NCBI GenBank assembly: GCA_030430155.1
Contig: JAUIFV010000009.1
Coordinates: forward strand, 1 to 52,195
Length of the DNA: 52,195 nt
Direction of reading: 5' to 3'
DNA from: Gammaproteobacteria bacterium
GTDB taxonomy: Bacteria; Pseudomonadota; Gammaproteobacteria; Xanthomonadales; SZUA-5
Shown here: one piece after another, positions 9,289 to 19,555 of the stretch
How positions within the stretch are numbered: position 1 is the first letter of the stretch
How the letters are laid out: every line of letters begins with the position of its first letter
The notes under the pieces: generated by a model
Databases searched by the model: none
What the model was told of the DNA's origin: nothing
What the model saw: only the letters and a program-made list of their open reading frames with translations
Translations under genes and position numbers: made by a program

Positions 9289-9343
9289 GGCTCAGGGCAC
9301 AGGGCTTAGGGCCCAGGGCCCAGTCGGCGGCGGCCGTGGCGCC
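9289..9343. repeat. Single heptad arm with core remnant
   Basis: Four G-rich heptads (GGGCACA, GGGCTTA, then GGGCCCA twice) start one base after the TAA of the TPR-sulfotransferase gene, followed by a GC-rich core-like stretch (GGCGGCGGCCGTGGCGCC). No matching C-rich arm with the same unit order follows, so it looks like half an element. Confidence 0.65.
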
Positions 9344-9384
9344 TTGACGGCCCTGCTGGCGATCGAGCCGTTGCGGGGATCAGG

Positions 9385-9410
9385 AGCATCGCTGGCAGGC
9401 AAGCTCCACA
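9385..9410 (-). repeat. REP-like sequence, diverged copy
   Basis: Reads GGCAGGCAAGCTCC, close to the left-pointing REP at 9638-9664 but with several changes. It lies 28 bp from the right-pointing copy at 9438. Confidence 0.55.
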
Positions 9411-9437
9411 AGAATGCCCGATCGGTTGTCGCTCTCC

Positions 9438-9463
9438 TGTAGGAGCCTGCCTGCAGGCGATCA
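9438..9463 (+). repeat. REP sequence, forward orientation
   Basis: Reads TGTAGGAGCCTGCCTGCAGG then CGATCA. This is the classic gammaproteobacterial REP type (GTAGGAGC, short hairpin, GCGATC) associated with RAYT transposases in Pseudomonas and Xanthomonas. Confidence 0.75.
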
Positions 9464-9637
9464 GACTTATCGGTTCGCACGGAACAATTCCGTTTGCCGA
9501 GACCTGGCGTATCGCCAGAACGATGCGGCGTCCGGCCACACGACCAATATCGCCGAGACCGGATTCGGCTCTAAGGAGCTTGCTCACACGCGACCGCGGC
9601 GCGGCGCCGTACTGCAGTTCCCGGGCATGCGCAACAT

Positions 9638-9664
9638 CTGATCGCTTGCAGGCAAGCTCCTACA
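9638..9664 (-). repeat. REP sequence, inverted orientation
   Basis: Reads GATCGCTTGCAGGCAAGCTC then CTACA, the inverted counterpart of the copy at 9438-9463. Together with 9385-9410 it makes a small REP cluster inside the 460-bp gene-free gap between the TPR-sulfotransferase and SEC-C genes. Confidence 0.75.
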
Positions 9665-9683
9665 ACAGCGACAAACTATCCTG

Positions 9684-9746
9684 CCTCAGCCCTCAGCCCT
9701 CAGCCCTCAGCCCTCAGCCCTCAGCCCTCAGCCCTCAGCCCTCAGC
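9684..9746. repeat. Nine perfect tandem heptads (CCTCAGC on +, GGGCTGA on -)
   Basis: Nine uninterrupted 7-bp units, 63 bp in all. The minus strand reads GGG every seven bases with CTGA spacers, which can form stacked G-quadruplexes. The array runs directly into the TAG stop of the SEC-C gene at 9747-9749, whose bases continue the repeat phase. It differs in unit sequence from the arm at 9289, so the two are probably not a pair. Confidence 0.9.
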
Positions 9747-11264
9747 CTATCCGGCGCCGCAGCACTTCTTGTACTTTTTGCCGCTGCCGCAGGGACAGGG
9801 ATCGTTGCGGCCGATCTTCTGGGTGCGTCGGCTGGGCGTATGGGCCACGGTCTGCATCTGCGCGGCGAGTTGCTGCAGCAGTTCGGGGATGGCGGCAACG
9901 GTGGATGGTCGATCCAGCGCGGTTTGCAGGAACTCCAGCTCTTCGGGCTGGTGGGATAGCCCGCTTAACGGCAGCACCAGCATCAGCAGCGTCTGGTCGG
10001 CGAGCAGGTTCTCGACGTTGGGGCAGAAATGGCCCAGTCCGGCGCGGAAGCCTTCGGACCAGCGAGTGCCCAGTTCCTCGCTGGGGCGGCTGCGGTCAAG
10101 CTGGGCGGGAATGCCCAACAGGGCGTCGTCGCTGCTGCCCTGGCCACGCGCGGCAATATGGGCGCTGAAGCGTCCCAGGTCGTCGACCAGAGGTTTGAGA
10201 TTGTCCCGGGTCAGGGTCGCAGCTTGCTGGTCCAACAGCGGCATCAGGACCCGGTCCGGAGTGAAACTCTGCGCGCCCGGCGACACATAGTAGGCGCTCA
10301 AAAAGCCATCGACGTACTCGAAGGGCAGGCCGCCGTTGGCTTCGATCTGCTCGGCCCAGCGTGCCTCAATACGCTCCAGCTCGGTCCGGTCCAGCTGATT
10401 GGCCGATTGCGGGTCGAAAAATCCCTCGGGCAGGATGTCGTCTTCGCCGCGCAGCCAGGCCAGACGCCAGCGGTTGGGCGCATCAGCGTCCGATGCGTCG
10501 TCTGCATCGATCTCGGCGTGCAGTTCATCAACGGCCAGATGGATCGCCGGCAGCAGTCGATTCAGCTCGTCGTCCTGCAGCACCGGATCGTTGTGGTGGA
10601 ACAAGGGCAACAGCTCCGGGACCAGGGAGACCGCCTGCTCTACGCCACTACTGAGCACGTAGGCTTCGCTCATCGCCAGATCGACCAGTTCGTCCGCGTC
10701 CAAATCGTCGACGCTATCGGGCTCGATGGGGCTGCCGTCAAAATCGACGTCGCCATCGGCGTCGTCCTCATCCTGATCGAACGCCGCCTGCGTCCGCAGC
10801 GCGGCGGTATGGATCATCGAATAGCCCATCTGCAGGCGCTCGTCGACGAAGGACGCCGGCTCCTCCAGCGACTCCAAACCAGCAAGCCAACCCAGCAGCC
10901 ACAGCTGCGGATCGAAGTTGGCCTGCCAATCCTCCAGATCCAGGTCCAGATCCAGACGCAGCGCCGGCATTGCCGCATCGGCGCTGTCGGCATAGCGCTG
11001 CGACACCCATTCGGCGTGAACTCGCAGCAGGCCGTGCAATTCCCGTCGCTGGTCCTGGTCGCCCTGGTCGAAATAGCGCTTGGCCAGGGCATCGACGTCC
11101 AGATTGCCGCACATCCAGGCATGGGTCAGGAAACCATCGATCTCGCTGCTTTCGCCAAAGCGGCTGGTTTCGAGGATCAGGTTCTCGTAGACCAGCCACT
11201 CCGGTTCGCGCATCTGCGCCACGGAAAGCAACTCACCCTTGATGGATTCGCTCACGGAGTACAC
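9747..11264 (-). CDS. UPF0149/YecA-like protein with C-terminal SEC-C zinc motif
   Basis: A 505-residue acidic cytosolic protein. The last 22 residues, ending [17 protein letters not shown], form a SEC-C motif, the zinc-binding module also found at the SecA C-terminus. Two preceding regions (about 20-200 and 260-460) contain UPF0149/YecA-like segments such as '[13 protein letters not shown]' and '[14 protein letters not shown]', so the protein looks like an internally duplicated UPF0149 protein. Asp-rich linkers ([15 protein letters not shown]) separate them. Function is unknown; SEC-C proteins often bind ribosomes or SecB-like partners. The start is GTG 11264 or GTG 11255; neither has a good ribosome-binding site. 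The stop codon lies at the edge of the heptad array. Confidence 0.8.
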   Translation of the reverse strand: MYSVSESIKGELLSVAQMREPEWLVYENLILETSRFGESSEIDGFLTHAWMCGNLDVDALAKRYFDQGDQDQRRELHGLLRVHAEWVSQRYADSADAAMPALRLDLDLDLEDWQANFDPQLWLLGWLAGLESLEEPASFVDERLQMGYSMIHTAALRTQAAFDQDEDDADGDVDFDGSPIEPDSVDDLDADELVDLAMSEAYVLSSGVEQAVSLVPELLPLFHHNDPVLQDDELNRLLPAIHLAVDELHAEIDADDASDADAPNRWRLAWLRGEDDILPEGFFDPQSANQLDRTELERIEARWAEQIEANGGLPFEYVDGFLSAYYVSPGAQSFTPDRVLMPLLDQQAATLTRDNLKPLVDDLGRFSAHIAARGQGSSDDALLGIPAQLDRSRPSEELGTRWSEGFRAGLGHFCPNVENLLADQTLLMLVLPLSGLSHQPEELEFLQTALDRPSTVAAIPELLQQLAAQMQTVAHTPSRRTQKIGRNDPCPCGSGKKYKKCCGAG

Positions 11265-11324
11265 CCAAGTATGAAAAATGGCGGCCGCATTGCGCGGCCG
11301 CCAGTAACCAGCCCATGGACCGAA

Positions 11325-12677
<1,353 letters not shown>

Positions 12678-12832
12678 AGAAAGCCTCCCTGATGCGATCG
12701 AGTGAGAGTCATACTGGCCGCTGATTGTGGCAGAAAAGCGTCGATACCGCGTTGATGGATCGATCCCGGGTCGTTGGCATCGCGTCGGCATGGCCCTACC
12801 ATCGACGCCCGCTTTCCACCACGGTTGCCGCC

Positions 12833-13678
12833 ATGCCCAGCTTTGCCGAACGACTGACCGCCCGCATCGAGCACTACGGGCCGCTGTGCATCGGCATCGA
12901 CCCTTCGACCAAGCTGCTCGCAACCTGTGGTTTGCCTGACAGCGCCGCGGGCGCGCTGGATTTTGGTCGTCGGGTGATCGACTCGGTCGATGCCGAACTG
13001 CCAATCATCAAGCCGCAGGTGGCCTACTTCGAACGCTACGGCAGCGCCGGCTGGCGGGCGCTGGAACAGCTCAGCGCACACGCACGCAGCGCCGGTCTGA
13101 TGGTGCTGGTGGACGGCAAGCGCGGCGACATCGACGCCACCGCCGATGCCTACGGTGACGCCTATTTCGGCGCACAGAGCCTGCTCCCAGCCGACGCCAT
13201 CACCGTGCATGCCTACCTGGGCTTTGCAGCGCTGGCTGGGCTGGTCGCCCGGGCCCGGGCGGCTGACGGCGGCGTCTTCGTGGTGGTGCGCTCGTCCAAT
13301 CCCCAAGGTCAGTCGCTGCAGCACGCCCGCGACAGCGACGGCCGCAGCGTGGCCGAGAGTTTGGCCGCAGAAATCAGCGCCGACAACGCCGCCCACGGCG
13401 ACGGACTGGGCGCGGTCGGCGCGGTGGTGGGCGCGACCTGCGACGACGCCGCCGATACCGTCGCCGCCCTGCCCCAGTCGTTCATCCTGGCCCCCGGCGT
13501 CGGCGCCCAGGGCGCAACCCTGGCCGATGTCGCCGAGCGCATGCCGGCGGCAGCAGGGCGAGTCCTGCCCAGCGTGTCCCGGGCGATCCTGGCCGGCGGC
13601 AGCGAGCCAGCGCAGTTGCGGCGGACGATTTTGGCGTTAAGGGAAGAGGCTAAGCGAGGGCTGAGGGCTGAGGGCTGA
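12833..13678 (+). CDS. pyrF: Orotidine 5'-phosphate decarboxylase (PyrF, class II)
   Basis: A 281-residue enzyme that catalyses the last step of UMP synthesis, OMP to UMP plus CO2. The N-terminus [12 protein letters not shown], the catalytic [15 protein letters not shown] segment (Lys/Asp/Lys-Asp network), [20 protein letters not shown] and [10 protein letters not shown] place it in the longer class II (PyrF type 2) family of actinobacteria, myxobacteria and some gammaproteobacteria. ATG 12833 was chosen by alignment with the fold start. The C-terminal residues RGLRAEG and the TGA stop are encoded by GGGCTGA heptads, so a repeat forms the 3' end of the gene. Confidence 0.93.
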   Translation: MPSFAERLTARIEHYGPLCIGIDPSTKLLATCGLPDSAAGALDFGRRVIDSVDAELPIIKPQVAYFERYGSAGWRALEQLSAHARSAGLMVLVDGKRGDIDATADAYGDAYFGAQSLLPADAITVHAYLGFAALAGLVARARAADGGVFVVVRSSNPQGQSLQHARDSDGRSVAESLAAEISADNAAHGDGLGAVGAVVGATCDDAADTVAALPQSFILAPGVGAQGATLADVAERMPAAAGRVLPSVSRAILAGGSEPAQLRRTILALREEAKRGLRAEG

Positions 13679-13853
13679 GGGCAGAGGAAAGCGTCGCGGG
13701 TCGGAGCGCTGGGCTCCGAACGACGCTGCCTTGTATTCGCGGACGACTGGAGGCGGGCACGCTGCGCTTTGCCCACCCTACGACTGACGGCAACTCTCCA
13801 CGCCAACTCGCCTACGGCCCCAGCCCCGCTCTTCTCAGCCCTCAGCCCTCGCT
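13653..13853. repeat. Inverted repeat unit with GGGCTGA-type arms
   Basis: A perfect 20-bp inverted repeat (AGCGAGGGCTGAGGGCTGAG at 13653-13672 and its complement at 13834-13853) frames a 161-bp interior. The left arm overlaps the pyrF 3' end. The interior holds a short hairpin (GTCGGAGCGC...GCTCCGAAC) and the known-looking repeat at 13752-13782. The same left G-rich/right C-rich order is seen in the heptad-armed palindromes. Confidence 0.8.
13752..13782. repeat. Dispersed hairpin repeat (GGGCACGCTGCGCTTTGCCC type)
   Basis: Matches a palindromic intergenic sequence that I recall as widespread in proteobacteria: a GGGCACGC / GCTTTGCCC stem followed by ACCCTACG. It lies inside the 13653-13853 unit. 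Function is unknown. Confidence 0.6.
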
Positions 13854-13951
13854 CTTCACATTTGTCACTACACCCAACTCACTGCGGTTTAACGCTACTT
13901 CGGCGCACAATGGGCGCATAACGAAGCAATGTGTCACCAAGGACCGCCGAG

Positions 13952-14722
13952 ATGATCCGAATCAGCGCCGTTGTCGCCCTGCTGGTTGCCCTGCCTGCTC
14001 AGGCGCAGCTGGTGACCTACAAGGGAATCGCCTACGACCCGGATGAGGGTGATGTGCTGTACAGCGAGAATCACTATCTGCTGCTCGATCCGGCTGGCGA
14101 GCCGGCCGAGCGGGTGGTCCTTTATCGCTGCCCGCGCGGCGAGGCTTTCGCGCGCAAGGTGATGCAGATCGAGGGCGATCCGCTACGACCCAGCTTCGAG
14201 ATGACCGACGCGCGGTTGAACTACGTCGAGGGCCTGGACCGGCGCGAATCCGATGCCCTGGTCTACGTGCAGCGCGAAGGTGAGCGCGAGACCGAGCTGC
14301 TGCAGCTGGGCCAGCAGGCGGTGGCCGATGCCGGCTTCGACGCCTTCGTGCGCAAGAACTGGTCGGCACTGCAGGCCGGCGAGCGGGTGCGCTTTGAGTT
14401 CTTGGTCCCCAGTCGGCTGTCGGTGATGAGCTTCAAGGTCTACAAGCTGCGCGACGAAGTGATCGACGGCGCCGCCGCGAGCACCTTCAGCCTCAATCTC
14501 AGTGGCGTGCTCGGGTGGTTCTTGTCCGGCCTGGAGGTCAGCTACCGTGATACCGACCAGGCCCTGTTGCGCTTTGAGGGACTATCCAACGTGCGCGACC
14601 CGCAGGGCGACAATTATGTCGCCCGGATCGAGTTCAAGGATGCTGATCGGCAGGAGAACGCCGACCCCGAGCTGCTCAGCGCCGCCCGCGCCGAGCCGCT
14701 GGTCAGCCAGTGCGCGCCTTGA
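13952..14722 (+). CDS. Exported protein of unknown function
   Basis: A 256-residue protein with a clear signal peptide (MIRISAVVALLVALPAQAQ), so probably periplasmic. AAGGA lies 8 bases before ATG 13952, which fixes the start. The mature part is acidic and beta-rich, with charged repeats such as VQREGERETELLQLGQQAV and a conserved-looking FVRKNWSALQAGERVRFEFLVPSRL block. I do not recognise the family. No catalytic motif or membrane helix is visible in the mature part. It stands alone between pyrF and a repeat-bearing gap. Confidence 0.75.
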   Translation: MIRISAVVALLVALPAQAQLVTYKGIAYDPDEGDVLYSENHYLLLDPAGEPAERVVLYRCPRGEAFARKVMQIEGDPLRPSFEMTDARLNYVEGLDRRESDALVYVQREGERETELLQLGQQAVADAGFDAFVRKNWSALQAGERVRFEFLVPSRLSVMSFKVYKLRDEVIDGAAASTFSLNLSGVLGWFLSGLEVSYRDTDQALLRFEGLSNVRDPQGDNYVARIEFKDADRQENADPELLSAARAEPLVSQCAP

Positions 14723-14904
14723 ACCGCCTACGTCGATCACCTACTCCGCGATCCCCCTGTGAGACTACGAACGATCGTGAGTAATCTAGCTGTGACCTTT
14801 CAGTAGGTTGTTCATCAGAGCGGCGGGCAGGTCGATGCGGCGTTGCCGTCGCTGCGCCGCACGGCGGTGTTCAGCGGCTGCGTGCCGTGCTGGCAAGGCG
14901 CTGG

Positions 14905-14969
14905 GTCCCGGCTCGAGGCCGGGACGACGAGATGTGATCGGCTAGCAGTCTCCCCGGCGAACGCCGGGG
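14905..14969. repeat. Two dispersed hairpins in a 296-bp gene-free gap
   Basis: Hairpin 14905-14925 (GTCCCGGC / GCCGGGAC) is a relative of 4566-4586 and keeps pairing despite base changes. Hairpin 14952-14969 is CCCCGGCG / CGCCGGGG. The rest of 14723-15018 holds no gene I can support. Its right end (14988-15018) faintly resembles one end of the 180-bp elements near sufU. Confidence 0.6.
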
Positions 14970-15018
14970 TCCAGTGGCTTGTGACGCGCTCGCGACGAAC
15001 ACCTCATGAGTTTCCAGA

Positions 15019-15942
15019 CTATCCCGTAGAACTGACCGGCACGGCGGCAAGATCGATTAGCGCCTGTGCCAGCTCGGCCGCCACATCCTCCTGCAGGAAA
15101 TGACCGCCGCCGGCGAGGGTGCGATGGGCTTGGCCATTGGCGCCGGGTATCAGTTTCTGCAGCAGCGCGTCGGCACCGCGGGTAATCGGATCCTCATCGC
15201 TGAAAGCGGTCATGAAGGGTTTCTCCCAGGCCATCAGCGCCTTCCAGGCGCGGCGGTTGGGTTCGGCGGCCGGGTTGTCGGGCGAGTCTGGTACCAATAG
15301 CGGAAAGGCCCGTGCCCCGGCCTTGTAGCTCTCATCGGGGAAGGGGGCATCGTAGGCGGCTTTTTCGGCGTCGCTCATCGGCTTGGCGCTGCCGCGGGCG
15401 ACGATGTCCCCTACCGGCAGCACCGGCACGCTGCGCGCAAACTCCTTCCATTGGGCGAAAGCCTCGCCCAGATTCTGGTCCCCGGTGGGCAGGAAGGTGT
15501 TGGCTGCAAGCACCCGATCGAAGCGGTCGCCGTGCTCGGCGACCAGGCGCAGCCCGATCAGTCCGCCCCAGTCCTGGCAGCACAGGGTGATCTGCTCCAG
15601 ATCCAGCACCTGCAGGAAGGCGCTCATCCAGTCGACGTGGCGCTGGTAGCTGTAGTCTTCGATGGCACTGGGCTTGTCTGAGCGGCCGAAGCCGACCAGA
15701 TCCGGTGCCACCACCCGATGCCCGGCCGCTACCAACGGCGGAATCATCTTTCGGTACAGATAGCACCAGGAGGGTTCGCCGTGCATCAGCAGCAGCGGGG
15801 GCGCATCGGCCGGACCCTCGTCCAAATAGTGCAGGCGCAAACTGACCCCGCTATCGCGATCTACCAGGTTCAAGTAGTTGGGTTGGAAAGGGAAGCCGGG
15901 TAGATCGGCAAAGCGTTCCTCTGCCGTGCGCAGCAGCTGCAT
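15019..15942 (-). CDS. dhmA: Haloalkane dehalogenase (alpha/beta hydrolase)
   Basis: A 307-residue alpha/beta hydrolase of the haloalkane dehalogenase I subfamily (DhlA/DhmA-like). The oxyanion HGEPSW motif, nucleophile Asp in CCQDWGGLIG with its adjacent halide-binding Trp, acid Asp in FSDEDPIT and catalytic His in GGGHFLQED are all present, giving the complete pentad except that the second halide ligand cannot be confirmed by eye. The expected reaction is hydrolysis of a carbon-halogen bond to an alcohol; natural substrates are often unknown. ATG 15942 has GGAG 6 bases upstream. It stands alone, with no haloacid dehalogenase or transporter nearby. Confidence 0.88.
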   Translation of the reverse strand: MQLLRTAEERFADLPGFPFQPNYLNLVDRDSGVSLRLHYLDEGPADAPPLLLMHGEPSWCYLYRKMIPPLVAAGHRVVAPDLVGFGRSDKPSAIEDYSYQRHVDWMSAFLQVLDLEQITLCCQDWGGLIGLRLVAEHGDRFDRVLAANTFLPTGDQNLGEAFAQWKEFARSVPVLPVGDIVARGSAKPMSDAEKAAYDAPFPDESYKAGARAFPLLVPDSPDNPAAEPNRRAWKALMAWEKPFMTAFSDEDPITRGADALLQKLIPGANGQAHRTLAGGGHFLQEDVAAELAQALIDLAAVPVSSTG

Positions 15943-16083
15943 GGGGTACTCCGTCGCGGAAAACCTGAACGGTAACAGAGCGCGGGCTGCACACGCGTGC
16001 ATCGGGGGGTTGCGTGATCGCTAAAGGCCACTCACGATTGGCCTGCGCGCAATCTTGTACAGCTCCGCGGAGTTTTAACTCAG

Positions 16084-16113
16084 GCCACGAACCGTCGCAC
16101 GGCGGTTCGTGGC
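16084..16113. terminator. Strong 11-bp palindrome downstream of the kinase gene
   Basis: A perfect GCCACGAACCG / CGGTTCGTGGC stem with an 8-base loop lies in the 283-bp gap after the Ser/Thr kinase stop (16226) and before the dehalogenase start (15942), both on the minus strand. There is no T-run, so it may be a repeat or RNA processing site rather than an intrinsic terminator. The rest of the gap shows nothing else. Confidence 0.45.
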
Positions 16114-16225
16114 TATGCCATGGCTCATCCAGGCATGCAGTTGGCGGGCTGGTGCGGTATTTCATCGCTATGTAGGGCTGCTTCTCGGCCTTTTTCTTCG
16201 ATCCGGCCGTGCTCCGCGCAGACTC

Positions 16226-19200
16226 CTAGCGCGCAAGGCTGCGCGCGATCGCCTGGGTTCTGGGGGGTATACCGCTGACCAGCGTCGTCTGGGCCGCGAT
16301 CTTCCGGGCTTCAGCCTGGCGGTCGCTGGCCATCAGCAGCTGAGCAAAATCCAGCTCCACCTCGATACGCGCTGAATCCCTTGGCGACAAAGCGTCGGTC
16401 CAGCGTCGAACTTCGCCGTAAAGCGCGGCGGCCTGTTCGAGCTCGCCGGCCTCAACCGCAAGCCGCGCGCTCGCCCACAGCAGCATCCAGTGCACTTTCT
16501 CGCCGCGCGCGGTGCTGGTGTCCACAGGCGTGGCGATCCGCTCTTGTGCTGCTCGCGCCAGCTCGGTCTGGCCCATGTCGATCAGCACGTGAATCGCTCT
16601 GGTCTGTGCGCTGAGGGTGTCCGGGTGATCGGCGCCGAGCACCGTCTCAAATATGCTTGCGGCCTGCTGATAGCTCGCCAAGGCGGCTTCGTTGTCACCA
16701 CCGAGCAGTTGTAAACGCGCCAGCCCCAGCAGCGAGAATCCATAGTCGTAGCTGTTTTCACCGGTGACCGAGCGGCGAAAGCTGAGCGCCTGCTGCATCA
16801 GCGCCAGGGATTCGTCAAGTCTGCCGCGTTCGCGCAGTACGTTGGCCAGGTTGTTCATGACGGTGGCCACTTCGGCATTGGGGTCGGGGCCAAAGTTGCT
16901 CCTGTAGATCCGCAGCACTTCGCGCAGGCGGGATTCGGCCAAGTTCAGGTCGCGCTGGCGAAAGGCGATTCCGGCCAGTGAGTTGAGGGCAAAGGCGCGG
17001 CTGAGGTGACTATCGCCATAGCGCTTCTCGGCGTCCGCGATGACACTCTCCAGCATGGATTGGGAGCCTTCCAGGTCGCCCAACTCTTCCAGGGCGTCTG
17101 CGCGCAGTCTGCGCATCCCCAGGGTCACCAGATGGTCCGATCCGACCAATTCGGTGGACATCGCAATGGCCCGTTGCAGACTCTTTGCAGCCGCTTCCGG
17201 ATCGCCCTTGCGGCGCTGTACGTTGGCCAGTCGAGCCAGCATCTGCGCGGCACGCAGGTGGCGCGGACCATAGTGCTGTTCAATAACCTGCAGCGCCTGC
17301 AACGCACTGCTTTCGGCGCTGTCCAGGTCGTCGCCCAGGTCGGCGGTCTTGGCCAGCACAGCCAGGCTTTCCGCGCGCTCCAGCTGATGCGCGCGCGGCA
17401 GCTGTTGCCACAGCGCCAGCGCCTCTCGGGCCGACTCCTGTGCTTGCAGATAGCGACCGGTTTCCGCCTGCAGATCGGCGAGCGTCGATAGCAGACGCGC
17501 TCGTTGTGCCTGCGCTGTACGGGTGTTCTCGATACTTTCAGTCAGGAAGGACTCGGCTTCATCAAAGCGCTGGTTGGCGGTCAGCGCGCGCGCATAATCG
17601 ACCTCCAGCTGCCCTTGGGCCTCCGCCGCGAGGGTTTCAGTCTCACGCGCTTTCTGCAGCCGCTCCAGCGCGCGCTGGGGATCGCCAGTGGCCAGAAACA
17701 GTCGCCCTACCACCGCATTCAACGAACCCTGCAGTGCCGGGTCTGCGTGCAGTTCGTGATCAATGCGGGCGGCGCCCGTATCCAGCAAATCGCGTGCTCC
17801 GAGGGCACCCAGATCGCCCAGCTCCGGGTCGATGGTTTCGAAAAGTCCGACCAGGAAGGTGTCCACTGCAGCAGCGCGTTGCGCCGCTTCCTCGGCGCGC
17901 TGGGTTTGCGTAAGCGAAACGATCAGCGCCAATAGCAGGCCGAGAAAGCTCAATGACACCAGCGCCACACCGGCGCGATGCCGGGAGATGAATTTGCCGA
18001 CCCTGTAGCCCACCGTGTCCGGACGCGCGCTGATCGGCCGTCCGTCCAGGTAGTGCTCCAGATCCTTGGCGAAGGCTTCCACTGACGGATAGCGCTCGGC
18101 AGGGTGCTTCTTCAGCGCCTTGAGCACCACGGTTTCCAGGTCGCCGGCAATGGCCTGTCGAAGTTGCGGGATATGTGCGCCACGCAGGGCCGCCAGCGAC
18201 TCGCAGTCGGACTCGGCCGGATCGGTCAGCGATAGCGACGGCCGTCGCGGCTCGCTGTCCAGGATGGCCTGTTCCAGCGCATGGCCGGCGCTGCTGCGGA
18301 TGTTGTAGGGCATGCGTCCGGTGAGCAGCTCGTACAGCAACACGCCCATGGCGTAAATGTCGGTGGCGGTGGTGATGGTCTCGTTGCGGATCTGCTCCGG
18401 AGCGGCGTAGCGCGGTGTCATCGCCTGATCCTCGGGGCGGGTCAAATCGCTCAAACCCATCAGGTCCGGGTGCAACAGCTTGGCGATGCCGAAGTCGAGC
18501 AGCTGCACCATCCGCTCGGCTGTGACCAGGATGTTGGATGGCTTCAGATCGCGGTGCACGACGAGCCGCTGGTGGGCGTGCTGCACGGCACGGCAGACCT
18601 GCAAAAACAACCGCAGCCGCTCCACTACGGTGAAGTGGCGCTCGTCGCAATAACTGGTGATCGGCTCGCCGTCGACATACTCCATGACGAAGTAGGGCCG
18701 TCCATCAGAGGCCACGCCACCGTCGAGCAGCTTGGCGATGTTGGGATGCGAGAGCGAGGCGAGGATCTGCCGCTCGCGCAGAAAGCGGGCCTGAATTGCT
18801 TCGCTTTCCTGCCCGGCACTGATCAGTTTCAGCGCCACGGTACGCTGGAACTGACCATCGGCACGCTGCGCCAGCCACACCGTGCCCATGCCGCCCTTGC
18901 CCAGCTGGCGGACCAGGCTATAGCGGCCCAGCTGAGCGCCAGGGCGATCGTAGAAGGGACTCTGAGGCTGGGCCAAGGCCTTGATCGGGTCGATGGGGCG
19001 CACCGTGAAATCGCGTAGCGAGATATCCGAATCCAGCAGCGCCAACAGTTCGTCCGCCAGTTTCGGTTGATCGCCGCACTGCGCGGTGACGAAGGCCGAG
19101 CGCTGCTCTGGATCCAACTCGCAGGCGCGTTCGAACAAATCCTGCAGTCGAGTCAGCTCGGCCGGCGATAGCCGGGCTGAGAGTGCTGCTACAGACTGCG

Positions 19201-19444
19201 CTGGTTCTTCCCAAGCCGCGACTCGGGTGGTGTTGGGCCCATCATTGCCGCGCTGTCCAGGGGTCGCGCCGCCTTGCTCCAGATCGACCGGCAGGGTGAC
19301 CTCTTCCAGCTCGCGTAGCTTGACCAGGGCCAGCGCGCGCGCCTCCAGATCCTCACCCAACTGCTCGGCGAGGAAGGCCGGGCGCTGTTCCGGAGGCAGA
19401 CTAAGGGCCTGCCGCACCACCGAATCGAGACGTTCCTCAGCCAT
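16226..19444 (-). CDS. Transmembrane Ser/Thr protein kinase with C-terminal TPRs
   Basis: A 1072-residue Hanks-type kinase. Two short N-terminal helical repeats (RLDSVVRQALSLPPEQRPAF; LQDLFERACELDPEQRSAF) precede the kinase domain (about 170-450). The domain has the glycine loop LGKGGMGTVW near 180, VALKLISAG, HRDLKPSN near 296 and DFGIAKLL. A membrane helix near 490-510 is followed by a large TPR region (about 530-1050), probably periplasmic. This architecture is typical of Lysobacterales kinases. ATG 19444 is preferred; GTG 19474 in frame is an alternative, and neither has a clear ribosome-binding site. It is divergent from a GspE-type ATPase gene. Substrates are unknown. Confidence 0.88.
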   Translation of the reverse strand: MAEERLDSVVRQALSLPPEQRPAFLAEQLGEDLEARALALVKLRELEEVTLPVDLEQGGATPGQRGNDGPNTTRVAAWEEPAQSVAALSARLSPAELTRLQDLFERACELDPEQRSAFVTAQCGDQPKLADELLALLDSDISLRDFTVRPIDPIKALAQPQSPFYDRPGAQLGRYSLVRQLGKGGMGTVWLAQRADGQFQRTVALKLISAGQESEAIQARFLRERQILASLSHPNIAKLLDGGVASDGRPYFVMEYVDGEPITSYCDERHFTVVERLRLFLQVCRAVQHAHQRLVVHRDLKPSNILVTAERMVQLLDFGIAKLLHPDLMGLSDLTRPEDQAMTPRYAAPEQIRNETITTATDIYAMGVLLYELLTGRMPYNIRSSAGHALEQAILDSEPRRPSLSLTDPAESDCESLAALRGAHIPQLRQAIAGDLETVVLKALKKHPAERYPSVEAFAKDLEHYLDGRPISARPDTVGYRVGKFISRHRAGVALVSLSFLGLLLALIVSLTQTQRAEEAAQRAAAVDTFLVGLFETIDPELGDLGALGARDLLDTGAARIDHELHADPALQGSLNAVVGRLFLATGDPQRALERLQKARETETLAAEAQGQLEVDYARALTANQRFDEAESFLTESIENTRTAQAQRARLLSTLADLQAETGRYLQAQESAREALALWQQLPRAHQLERAESLAVLAKTADLGDDLDSAESSALQALQVIEQHYGPRHLRAAQMLARLANVQRRKGDPEAAAKSLQRAIAMSTELVGSDHLVTLGMRRLRADALEELGDLEGSQSMLESVIADAEKRYGDSHLSRAFALNSLAGIAFRQRDLNLAESRLREVLRIYRSNFGPDPNAEVATVMNNLANVLRERGRLDESLALMQQALSFRRSVTGENSYDYGFSLLGLARLQLLGGDNEAALASYQQAASIFETVLGADHPDTLSAQTRAIHVLIDMGQTELARAAQERIATPVDTSTARGEKVHWMLLWASARLAVEAGELEQAAALYGEVRRWTDALSPRDSARIEVELDFAQLLMASDRQAEARKIAAQTTLVSGIPPRTQAIARSLAR

Positions 19445-19555
19445 AGACCACGCCGCTTGAGGGATACTGGTCACTCGGCGTACAGGTTAGCAGGACGCGC
19501 AGCCAGTGCGGTCAACCACTATCATGCGGTAGGACCAGGGAGTCCCCAGCCAGCC

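Noticed and set aside
9684-9746. CRISPR array
   Set aside because: Units are 7 bp with no spacers and there are no cas genes.
9289-9746. Heptad arm at 9289 and array at 9684 as one framed element
   Set aside because: The unit sequences differ (GGGCCCA type versus GGGCTGA), unlike true pairs where variants match.
14988-15018. Solo end of the 180-bp element
   Set aside because: Similarity (CTCGCGACGAA, CTCATGAG) is short and could be chance.
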